9,897 nucleotides of DNA. Source: Fidelibacterota bacterium (GTDB lineage Bacteria > Fidelibacterota > UBA2242). The stretch spans positions 1 through 9,897 of the forward strand of contig JAUSPJ010000256.1 in assembly GCA_030655795.1 (NCBI GenBank), read 5' to 3'. Below the pieces are notes generated by a model. The model ran no database searches, was not told where the DNA came from, and was given only the letters and a program-made list of their open reading frames with translations. This document shows positions 1 to 6,192 of this stretch, piece by piece. Positions within the stretch are counted from its first letter, which is position 1, and every line of letters begins with the position of its first letter. The translations under genes and the position numbers were made by a program.

Positions 1-1070
1 GGGCTTGCTTCCCGGCCAATGTCTCCATTATAGACTGCCGCAACCTGTTCGTACAGCGCCGGGTGTTCAGATTGCAGTACGTCAGTATTCTCGGCGCGGG
101 GCAAAATAATCAGGGCGCTTAAGGCGACCAGAATCCAGGGCCAGGGCCGCAATGTATAATGGGCTATTGTAAACCACAGCGTTGCAAAAAGGCTGTGTTT
201 TTCATCCCTGGCCGACATCATGCGCTGGGCGATGTAGCCGCCACCACCGGGATCGGCGCCGGGATACCAGCTGGACCACCACTGTAAACCGATATGAGCA
301 AAAAATGCTCCTACCGACAAGGCTAAAACACCGCCGGTAACACCATGCAGACTCGCCCGTCCAATCTTTGGAAAAAAGTCCAGTACCTGGGGCGCCAGTT
401 TGGCTTTCAGGGAAACCGCGCCGCCGATCTGCGGCAACCGTAAAACGATAACAGCCAGGATAATACATCCGGTCATGGCAAACATAAACTGAAAACTGTC
501 AGTGCGGGCGGTTCCGAGCAGGCCCGAGGCAGAGGCATACAGCGCAATGATGATCGACGCAACTGCGACCAGTAAAAAAGGATTAATCATCGGCAGAGTC
601 ACATGAAAAATCTTCTCCATGGCTTTATGGACCCAGCCCATGACAATTGCGTTCATGAAGATACCCAGATATAATGCCCGGAACCCTCTTAAAACCGCAG
701 CAGCTTTTCCGGAATACCGGAATTCAGTAAACTCCACATCCGTGACAATCCCCGATCGCCGCCATAATTTCGCAAAGAAAAATACCGTCAGCATCGCCCC
801 GATCGCCAGGTTCCACCAGAGCCAGTTACCGGCAATGCCGTTCCGGGCAACCAATTCGGTTACCGCCAGAGGTGTGTCTGCCGCAAAGGTAGTGGCGACC
901 ATAGCGGTCCCTGCCAGCCACCAGGGCAAATTCCGTCCCGAAAGAAAAAACTGACCGGTGTCTTTGCCGGCCCGCTTCGAAAAATAGATCGCGATGCCGA
1001 ACACAAACGCGAAATAGGCTGCAATAATCAGCCAGTCGAAAGCATTGATACTGTTACCCATATTACCCAT
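1..1070 (-). CDS. Sodium:solute symporter (SSS/SLC5 family), N-terminal part
   Basis: Polytopic inner-membrane transporter, partial: 356 codons read leftward from ATG at 1070 and stay open to the window edge, so the C-terminal part lies outside. SSS proteins couple Na+ entry to uptake of sugars, amino acids or other organic solutes; the substrate cannot be told here. Seen: an N-terminal hydrophobic helix (about residues 12-30), then SGRNLPWWLAG and ATTFAADTPLAVTELV, typical of the first SSS helices. GLLGTARTDSFQF (about 183-195) matches the SSS pattern G-x-x-G-x-x-x-T-D-x-x-Q. Further on are DPGGGGYIAQRMMSARDEKH (about 273-291) and a hydrophobic helix ending in LRPWPWILVALSALIIL. A GAGAGG Shine-Dalgarno lies 3-4 bases before ATG 1070; a second in-frame ATG at 1061 lies about 12 bases from it, so the start is uncertain by three codons. 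A terminator separates it from the upstream LysM gene, so it is probably transcribed alone. Family assignment is firm, substrate unknown. Confidence 0.9.
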   Translation of the reverse strand, partial: MGNMGNSINAFDWLIIAAYFAFVFGIAIYFSKRAGKDTGQFFLSGRNLPWWLAGTAMVATTFAADTPLAVTELVARNGIAGNWLWWNLAIGAMLTVFFFAKLWRRSGIVTDVEFTEFRYSGKAAAVLRGFRALYLGIFMNAIVMGWVHKAMEKIFHVTLPMINPFLLVAVASIIIALYASASGLLGTARTDSFQFMFAMTGCIILAVIVLRLPQIGGAVSLKAKLAPQVLDFFPKIGRASLHGVTGGVLALSVGAFFAHIGLQWWSSWYPGADPGGGGYIAQRMMSARDEKHSLFATLWFTIAHYTLRPWPWILVALSALIILPRAENTDVLQSEHPALYEQVAAVYNGDIGREAS

Positions 1071-1154
1071 ATTCCTCTCAATTATTGTATTCTTTCTAAT
1101 TTAAAAGGAATTTGATTAATGCTAAGGATTTTTAGGCAGCAACGGTAATAAGGA

Positions 1155-1185
1155 TAAAAAAAAGCGGAGCATTTCGCCCCGCTTT
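1155..1185 (-). terminator. Rho-independent terminator after the LysM lipoprotein gene
   Basis: On the minus strand the stem GAAAGCGG/CCGCTTT-type hairpin (arms 1179-1185 and 1161-1167, with two inner G-C pairs after one A:C mismatch and a 5-base loop at 1171-1175) runs directly into a T-run of eight (plus-strand A's at 1156-1163). It lies about 24 bases beyond the stop of the minus-strand LysM gene, the expected place for its terminator, and upstream of the symporter gene on the same strand. It has no equivalent T-run in the plus direction. Confidence 0.85.
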
Positions 1186-1208
1186 CAGAGAAATAGTTTT
1201 TGCGATTA

Positions 1209-1895
1209 TCAGTTAAATAAATTTGTCCTCAGCTTCAGAACGGTTCCGTAGGGAATATCATCGATGTTGGAGCCGAGAGCATTGGCATTATCACGCAGAA
1301 TGACGATCCAGGCATAATGATTTTTATATTCTTTGCCGGCGATTGACCAGAGCGTTTCGTTGGATTTTACCGTATAATTGTAGTAATCAAACTCAAGATC
1401 CGTGGCCATATTTTTTGGTTTTTTCAGTAGAAATTCATGAAACGGGTAGATCATATTGGGATTATCACCGATTTTCTTCCGGTTCCATTTATAGATCATC
1501 CGCCACATCCCAATATTGCCGTATTCATTTTTTGCGATCAGAGACAGGTAATCGCCGGGTTTAACCATATAAAAAATATCCACGCTGTCTGTTTCACTGA
1601 TCAATTCCAAAACCTCTTCGAGTTTGCCTTCACGCTCTTCCAGGGTCTCACTTTCGGAAATTGCAACGGCAGATTCTACCGGAGCAACGGTTTCATCCAT
1701 AACCGGTTCGGGTTCTTCCGGCTGGGGCTCCTGAACTACCGGTTCCGGCGTGGGTTCTTCCTGAGTCTGCTGAACCGGTGTCGGCTTTTCCGTCACTGCT
1801 TCGTCTTCAACAATCTCTTTGGAGCATCCGGCCACCAACAGAGCAACCATTATTAACCCGATAACTATTCGATACATTCCAAGCCTTTTCTTCAT
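1209..1895 (-). CDS. Lipoprotein with two LysM domains
   Basis: Predicted lipoprotein of 228 residues. The N-terminus is a short basic region, a hydrophobic stretch (about 10-22) and a lipobox L-V-A-G-C, giving lipidation at Cys24. Residues about 33-70 form a linker rich in proline and glutamate, followed by a charged, possibly helical segment (82-100). The first LysM-like domain (about 107-158) begins FYMVKPGDYLSLIAKNEYG and the second (about 172-223) begins YTVKSNETLWSIAGKEY; both show the V-K-x-G/N-x-x-L-x-x-I-A signature. LysM modules bind N-acetylglucosamine-containing glycans, usually peptidoglycan, so a lipid-anchored wall-binding role is inferred; no catalytic domain is visible. The start at 1895 is supported by AGGAG at 1906-1910, 10 bases upstream; a second Met at codon 7 is worse placed. 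Transcribed divergently from the metallo-hydrolase gene and closed by its own terminator, so likely monocistronic. Confidence 0.88.
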   Translation of the reverse strand: MKKRLGMYRIVIGLIMVALLVAGCSKEIVEDEAVTEKPTPVQQTQEEPTPEPVVQEPQPEEPEPVMDETVAPVESAVAISESETLEEREGKLEEVLELISETDSVDIFYMVKPGDYLSLIAKNEYGNIGMWRMIYKWNRKKIGDNPNMIYPFHEFLLKKPKNMATDLEFDYYNYTVKSNETLWSIAGKEYKNHYAWIVILRDNANALGSNIDDIPYGTVLKLRTNLFN

Positions 1896-2215
1896 TTCTA
1901 ATTCACTCCTTTTAAAATCTATATAGTTTGCACAAAATCTAAGTCTTTTTCAAGGATTCCTTTTCCATTCCACAAGAAATTAAATGCTTCGTTTACATTA
2001 AAGAAATCATTTCTAATAGAAATGTTACACAATCAACTGAACAATTTGTTCCAGATCACATTTTTAAGGTGTAAAGTTGCTTTAAAAGTCTGTTTATCGG
2101 AAACTGCAATTAAAAACAGTTGATTTTTTGACAATATTCTCTCATATTAAGACTACTAATATGTTCCGAAAAAAACACATATAAACCCTTTACAATATTG
2201 TTAAGGGAGGAGTAA
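1896..2215. promoter_or_regulatory. Divergent AT-rich intergenic region with short palindromes
   Basis: This 320-bp non-coding stretch lies between two divergent genes and should hold promoters for both. Short symmetric sequences visible are AGAAATCATTTCT (2002-2014), overlapping ATTTCTAATAGAAAT (2009-2023) with another AGAAAT at 1975-1980; GAACAATTTGTTC (2039-2051); and a 9-base inverted pair AATCAACTG (2031-2039) / CAGTTGATT (2117-2125). A consensus-like TTGACA lies at 2128-2133, but the best -10-like sequence after it (ACTAAT, 2155-2160) is 21 bases away, so the promoter is not well supported. Regulatory role is inferred; AT-rich DNA yields such palindromes by chance fairly often. Confidence 0.4.
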
Positions 2216-3190
2216 ATGTCAAACGAAACATCTGCAAATATATACATATCTTTCTGGGGAGTGCGCGGCTCAATACCGTCTTCTCCCGATCCTTCGGAAT
2301 ATGATCAGAAACTCATTAAAATTCTGAAAGATTGTCAACAGAAAAACTTAGTCGATGATCAAAGCATTGAAGAGTATGTTTCCCAGATCCCTAATAAAAT
2401 GAAACGCTTTGTGGGCAGTAATACTTCCTGTATTCATGTTGCCATCGATGAAAAACACATCATTCTCGATGCCGGTTCCGGAATTCGTCGTCTGGGTGAA
2501 ATGTTGATGAAGCGTGAGTTTGGCGACGGACATGGTGAAGCGCATATTTTCCTGAGTCATACTCATTGGGATCACATAATGGGATTCCCCTATTTTGCTC
2601 CTGCTTATAAATCAGGAAACAACATTACGATTTACGGCGTTCACAACGGGCTCGAGCAACGCATCAGCAATCAGCAGGAGGACGAATATTATCCTGTCTC
2701 CCTGTCGGCAATGGGAGCCGTAATTGACTTCTTCCAGTTACGAAAAGATGAAGCCTACGATCTGGACGGTATCTGGATCACAAATAAAATGCTGAATCAT
2801 CCCGGCGGTTCTTTTGGCTACCGCATTGATTATCGCGGAAAATCAATTGTATATGCCACGGACTCGGAGTATAAGAATATTGATGACGACAGGCACGCTG
2901 CTTTTGTCGAATTTTTCAGGGATGCGGATGTAATGATATTCGACGCCCAATTTACTATCGATGAAAGTATCGAAAAGGAAAACTGGGGTCACAGCACATC
3001 CCTGCAGGGTGTTGATTTTGCCGCCGAGGCCAATGTCAAACACCTTCTGTTTTTCCACCACGATCCTTCCTATTCTGATCAGAAGCTGGAAAGTATTCTC
3101 AACGATGCCATCAAATACCGAAAAAAACATTTCAAAGATAAAGATATCCAAATATCCATTGCCCGCGAAGGTCTTGAACTGGCACTATGA
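2216..3190 (+). CDS. MBL-fold metallo-hydrolase (COG1235-like)
   Basis: Cytoplasmic metallo-beta-lactamase-fold hydrolase of 324 residues, without a signal peptide. The metal motif HTHWDH (His115, His117, Asp119, His120) is intact. Other expected ligands are His195 in NHPGGSFGYRI, Asp216 in YATDSEY or Asp243 in MIFDAQF, and a late histidine (His259 in WGHST, or the H-H-D at 281-283), giving a two-metal site. The start FWGVRGSIP and GSNTSC...LDAGSGIRRLG are hallmarks of the PhnP/RNase Z-like branch that includes cyclic-nucleotide and cyclic-phosphate phosphodiesterases. The substrate cannot be deduced; phosphodiester hydrolysis is the family expectation. About 45 residues (22-66) separate GSIP from GSNTSC, more than the roughly 10-15 of compact relatives. 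The start is set by GGGAGGAG at 2205-2212, three bases before the ATG. No clear terminator follows, so read-through to the next gene, 215 bp on, is possible. Confidence 0.88.
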   Translation: MSNETSANIYISFWGVRGSIPSSPDPSEYDQKLIKILKDCQQKNLVDDQSIEEYVSQIPNKMKRFVGSNTSCIHVAIDEKHIILDAGSGIRRLGEMLMKREFGDGHGEAHIFLSHTHWDHIMGFPYFAPAYKSGNNITIYGVHNGLEQRISNQQEDEYYPVSLSAMGAVIDFFQLRKDEAYDLDGIWITNKMLNHPGGSFGYRIDYRGKSIVYATDSEYKNIDDDRHAAFVEFFRDADVMIFDAQFTIDESIEKENWGHSTSLQGVDFAAEANVKHLLFFHHDPSYSDQKLESILNDAIKYRKKHFKDKDIQISIAREGLELAL

Positions 3191-3405
3191 TTTCGGTCGA
3201 TTAATTCGGTCACACTGTTTCACTTGTTTTTCGACGGTAGTTTATCTAATTTTGACCTTAGTTATGTAAGTATTAAAAACTATGATATCACAATATACAC
3301 ATTCTTTAATTCTATGGACATATCACTTCGGATTTAAATAAGTCATCCGGACTTCAGCTCATTTTCCCGAAAACAAAATGATAACATTAATTTGAGGTGA
3401 ATAAA
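3191..3405 (+). other. Intergenic gap before the COG2403 gene
   Basis: This AT-rich gap of 215 bp has no supported gene. A TTGACC hexamer at 3252-3257 resembles a -35 element, but nothing at the proper spacing looks like a -10, so I make no promoter call. A short direct repeat TTCGGTC-(6)-TTCGGTC lies just after the metallo-hydrolase stop. No terminator-like hairpin with a T-run was seen. Confidence 0.4.
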
Positions 3406-4749
3406 ATGCAGAAAAAGAATGTCCTTATTATTGGCGCTGCCGGAAGAGATTTCCACAATTTTAATACCTATTTCAGAAATAACGACAGTTACAATGTCGT
3501 GGCTTTTACAGCCGCACAAATCCCGGATATCGACGATCGTAAATACCCCGCTGAATTGGCAGGCAGCTTATACCCGAACGGGATACCCATTCATGCCGAG
3601 GAAGAACTAACCGATCTGATACAAAAATATAACGTTGACGATTGTGTGTTTTCATACAGCGATGTACCTTATCAGAAAGTGATGAACACCAGTGCGCAGG
3701 TGAACGCTGCCGGTGCAAATTTTATTTTACTGGGGCCCAATCACACAATGATTAAAAGCACAAAGCCGGTAATTGCGGTCTGTGCAACCCGGACCGGCTG
3801 TGGAAAAAGTCAGACATCCCGGAAAGTCATCGAAATCCTGATGGAACAGGGTTTAACAGTAGTGGCCATCCGCCATCCTATGCCCTACGGCAACCTGATC
3901 GACCAAAAAGTCCAGCGTTTTGCGACGATTGATGATCTGAAAAAACACAAATGCACAATCGAAGAGATGGAAGAATACGAACCCCATGTGATTCGTGGAA
4001 ATGTAATCTATGCCGGCGTGGATTATGAAGCCATTGTCCGGGCCGCCGAAAACGATCCCGACGGCTGCGACGTGATTCTCTGGGACGGTGGTAATAACGA
4101 CTTTTCGTTTTACAAGCCCGACCTGACGATCACTGTTGCCGATCCCCATCGTCCGGGTAATGAACTAAGCTACTATCCCGGTGAGGTTAATTTGCGACTG
4201 GCTGATGTTGTGGTCATCAATAAAATGGATACGGCGTCACCGGAAGGCATTCAGACTGTCAGGGAAAGCATCAACAAAGTCAACCCGAATGCCATTGTTA
4301 TCGATGGCGCTTCGCCTATTAAAGTCGATAAACCTGAAGTCATTCGCGGGAAACGGGTCCTGGTCGTCGAAGACGGCCCTACTTTGACTCACGGCGAGAT
4401 GAAGATCGGCGCCGGAACTGTCGCCGCCCGGAAATACAATGCCGCCGAATGTGTCGATCCAAGACCGTTTACTGTCGGCAAACTGTCGGAAACCTTTCAG
4501 ATTTACCCAAATATCGGCAAACTGTTGCCCGCCATGGGTTATGGCGAACAGCAGATCAGGGACCTGGAAGCCACAATCGAAAATACAGACTGCGATTCTG
4601 TAATCATCGGAACCCCCATTGATCTGAACCGGATAGTAAAAATAAACAAACCCAATACCAGAGTTTATTACGATCTCCAGGAGATTGGACACCCTAACCT
4701 GCAGGAAATTCTTGGTGATTTCGTCGAGGATTATCAGTTAAACAAGTAG
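3406..4749 (+). CDS. Cyclic 2,3-diphosphoglycerate synthetase-like P-loop protein (COG2403)
   Basis: Cytoplasmic P-loop NTPase of 447 residues. The N-terminal region (1-115) opens KKNVLIIGAAGRDFHNFNTY, a Rossmann-like nucleotide-binding start. The central P-loop is ATRTGCGKS (127-135), resembling the dethiobiotin-synthetase type GTDTxVGKT loop but with Ala for the first Gly. VILWDGGNND (about 223-232) could be the metal/switch element, and NKMD (272-275) fits the guanine-specificity motif NKxD. The C-terminal part has KRVLVVEDGPTLTHGEM and a final domain to residue 447. Archaeal relatives make cyclic 2,3-diphosphoglycerate, a thermolyte and phosphate store, but bacterial members are often annotated only as predicted GTPases and their reaction is not settled. 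The start is ATG 3406, with TGAGGTG at 3393-3399 as Shine-Dalgarno; an in-frame GTG at 3397 lies inside that Shine-Dalgarno and is rejected. A carbamate kinase remnant follows directly. Family confident, substrate not. Confidence 0.85.
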   Translation: MQKKNVLIIGAAGRDFHNFNTYFRNNDSYNVVAFTAAQIPDIDDRKYPAELAGSLYPNGIPIHAEEELTDLIQKYNVDDCVFSYSDVPYQKVMNTSAQVNAAGANFILLGPNHTMIKSTKPVIAVCATRTGCGKSQTSRKVIEILMEQGLTVVAIRHPMPYGNLIDQKVQRFATIDDLKKHKCTIEEMEEYEPHVIRGNVIYAGVDYEAIVRAAENDPDGCDVILWDGGNNDFSFYKPDLTITVADPHRPGNELSYYPGEVNLRLADVVVINKMDTASPEGIQTVRESINKVNPNAIVIDGASPIKVDKPEVIRGKRVLVVEDGPTLTHGEMKIGAGTVAARKYNAAECVDPRPFTVGKLSETFQIYPNIGKLLPAMGYGEQQIRDLEATIENTDCDSVIIGTPIDLNRIVKINKPNTRVYYDLQEIGHPNLQEILGDFVEDYQLNK

Positions 4750-4754
4750 GAAAT

Positions 4755-4940
4755 ATGAATTCTAAAAATACTAAAAAAACTGCTGCTTTTGCCTTTAGGG
4801 GAAATGGTATTTCCCCTAAAGGCAAACTCGATACTATTGCGAATCAGTTCAGAAATACGTGCAAAAGCTGTGTCGCTATTATGAATTTTATTAAACAGGG
4901 CTATCATCTGGCAATCCCACCCGCATCATCCCATAATTAG
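4755..4940 (+). pseudogene. arcC: Carbamate kinase remnant (5' end only)
   Basis: Broken gene fragment: 61 codons remain of a protein normally about 310 residues long. Residues 8-54, from KTAAFAFRGNGISPKGK through IANQFRNT to IMNFIKQGYHLAI, match the start of carbamate kinase of the amino-acid kinase superfamily, whose usual form is (A/V)-x-A-F/L-G-G-N-A-I ... F/V-x-x-T-x-x-x-x-x-x-I-x-x-G-(Y/H)-x-L-(V/A)-I-(T/S)-H-G-N-G-P-Q. The phosphate-binding G-G-N-A is changed to R-G-N-G (Arg15, Gly18). After LAI (ending 4916), where T/S-H-G-N-G-P-Q should follow, the frame reads PPASSHN and stops. The remaining roughly 250 codons are missing, and ndk begins 7 bases later. Five bases separate it from the COG2403 stop, as in a former operon. 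Carbamate kinase makes ATP from carbamoyl phosphate in fermentative arginine, agmatine or purine breakdown; this copy cannot work. A new small protein is possible but unlikely. Confidence 0.75.
4788..4826. repeat. Perfect inverted repeat, 18-bp stem, 3-base loop
   Basis: The left arm TTTGCCTTTAGGGGAAAT (4788-4805) and right arm ATTTCCCCTAAAGGCAAA (4809-4826) are exact reverse complements around GGT (4806-4808). Transcribed RNA would form a very stable hairpin. It lies within the arcC remnant, exactly where the conserved G-G-N-A phosphate loop is mutated. No T-run follows on the plus strand (CTCGATACT). On the minus strand a T-run comes only after about ten bases, so it is not a classical terminator. 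It may still act as an mRNA stabiliser or partial attenuator between the COG2403 gene and ndk; that is inference. Confidence 0.9.
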
Positions 4941-4947
4941 AGACATT

Positions 4948-5370
4948 ATGAACGACAAAACACTAGCGATTCTGAAACCCGACTGTCTGGAACGGAATTT
5001 AACGGGAATAGCAATCGACTTTATCCTGAATAAAGGGTTTAAAATCAAAGCAATGAAAATGCTGCATATGTCCAAAGCCGATGCTGAGAGATTCTATGCA
5101 GTTCACAAAGGTAAACCATTCTACGACGAACTGTTAGAATATATGAGTTCCGGGCCCTGTATTCCGATGGTACTGGAAAAAGAAAATGCGGTCGAAGCTT
5201 TTCGGGAGGCCATTGGTACGACTGATCCGAGAAAAGCGGCAGAAAACACATTACGAAGATTATACGCGAAAAATATGCAGCGTAATACCGTCCATGGATC
5301 GGACTCAGAAGAAAATGCACAGAAAGAGATTGCATTTTTCTTTCCCTTAAAGGAAATTATGTTATATTAA
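4948..5370 (+). CDS. ndk: Nucleoside diphosphate kinase
   Basis: Cytoplasmic housekeeping enzyme of 140 residues, the normal length. It moves the gamma phosphate from ATP to other NDPs through a phosphohistidine, balancing nucleotide pools. It begins KTLAILKPDC, the family start with catalytic Lys10. GTTDPRKA (90-97) matches the usual GATNPxxA. The active-site block NTVHGSDS (113-120) contains phosphoacceptor His116, and R103/R104 lie in TLRRLYAKN where the family commonly has GTIRxxF. All core residues appear present, so the enzyme should be active. The Shine-Dalgarno is poor (AGAGAC, 4939-4944), unlike the strong ones of neighbouring genes. This may follow from the deletion that removed most of the preceding carbamate kinase gene and brought new sequence upstream. 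The lipoprotein gene starts 19 bases after the stop, suggesting an operon running to the terminator at 7413. Confidence 0.95.
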   Translation: MNDKTLAILKPDCLERNLTGIAIDFILNKGFKIKAMKMLHMSKADAERFYAVHKGKPFYDELLEYMSSGPCIPMVLEKENAVEAFREAIGTTDPRKAAENTLRRLYAKNMQRNTVHGSDSEENAQKEIAFFFPLKEIMLY

Positions 5371-5389
5371 TGATCCGAGGAGTTTAAAC

Positions 5390-6178
5390 ATGAAAAAAAT
5401 GATAGTTCTCATCACTGTAGTGTTACTCATTTTTGTCGCTTGTGAAAAAACCGAACCGATTCCCGGTTGTGTTGGGTAACCGGTTCAGCTGGTGCCAATG
5501 GTTAAATCCATCGAGGACACACTTGCCTGCACCTATGGCTGGAGCTTCAACGATAAACCGGAAGCCAGTAATATGGATATTCTCTCTTTTCAGCCAAACA
5601 GCCGAAGCTTTAATATATCCTTCGTACCGGACGTTGCCGGTGATTACGTCGTGGCTTATACCATTATGGGGCCCGATGGCAAAATAAAGGATGAAAAAGA
5701 ATTGTTATGCAGCATTATTGAAGATACCAGCAGGACCGAGACTATAGATGAGGAGGGCTATGCGCTCAGTGAAGAGGCGCTAAGTGCTCCGCTCCCGGTC
5801 TATGGAGATTTAAAATCCACTGCTATACCGGAAAAAAAGACCTATGCGCCACCCACAGTTCCCAAAGCAGTTACTCCGATTTCTCGCTCCGCTCAGCCAC
5901 GCGGCCAGAAAATTCCTGTTATACCCGGAAAATACACGATCCAGATCTCATCCTGGAAAACCTATGCCGGCGCCGAAAGAGCAACGGGATTGCTGGCGAA
6001 CCTCAATTTGGATCTCTATATACAAAAAGCAACGTTTGAAGAGACCGGAGAAACCTGGTATCGCGTCCGGGCCGGTAACTTTGACACCCGGACTGCTGCC
6101 AGAAACGCAATGAATGATTTAAAAATCAAACTACCCCGTGAACAACTTTGGATTGATTTAGTTAGACAAGATCAATAA
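5390..6178 (+). pseudogene. SPOR-domain lipoprotein interrupted by an in-frame TAA
   Basis: Envelope lipoprotein gene carrying one nonsense codon. It starts at ATG 5390 with GAGGAG (5377-5382) seven bases upstream. The first 29 codons give a lipoprotein signal peptide with lipobox F-V-A-C (Cys18), ending GCVG before TAA at 5477-5479. The same frame then continues open for 232 codons to TAA at 6176. Codons 31-108 resemble an Ig/PKD-like domain (PVQLVPMVKSIEDT, CTYGWSF, SFVPDVAGDYVVAY). A Pro/Ala-rich linker follows. A SPOR domain fills the end (about codons 181-257: KYTIQISSWKTYAGAERA, TWYRVRAGNFDTRTAARNAM). SPOR domains bind denuded glycan strands of septal peptidoglycan. CAA to TAA (Gln to stop) is the simplest explanation, giving VGQPVQL. 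The next starts, GTG 5492 and ATG 5498, lack a Shine-Dalgarno and a signal peptide. The product is therefore probably lost, unless readthrough or a sequencing error is involved. Confidence 0.8.
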
Positions 6179-6192
6179 ACTTGGAGGAATTA

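Noticed and set aside
619..954. 111-codon frame on the plus strand opposite the symporter gene
   Set aside because: The minus strand encodes a continuous, recognisable SSS transporter here; this frame shows no family features.
1437..1856. 139-codon frame on the plus strand opposite the LysM gene
   Set aside because: Antisense shadow of a clear lipoprotein gene; no Shine-Dalgarno and a composition explained by the opposite strand.
3191..3330. Promoter at TTGACC (3252-3257) for the COG2403 gene
   Set aside because: No -10-like hexamer at 15-19 bases; the TATGAT further on is spaced 23 bases away.
3397..3405. GTG at 3397 as start of the COG2403 gene
   Set aside because: It lies inside the Shine-Dalgarno TGAGGTG that properly serves ATG 3406.
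4788..4826. Hairpin in the arcC remnant as a rho-independent terminator
   Set aside because: No T-run follows directly on the plus strand, and on the minus strand there is no gene upstream for it to terminate.
5477..5479. TAA reassigned to an amino acid in this organism
   Set aside because: TAA ends several intact genes in the window (ndk, yceD, rpmF, fabH) at normal family lengths, so it is a working stop codon.
6181..6192. TTG at 6181 as start of the membrane protein
   Set aside because: It overlaps the GGAGG ribosome site; ATG 6193 has ideal spacing.
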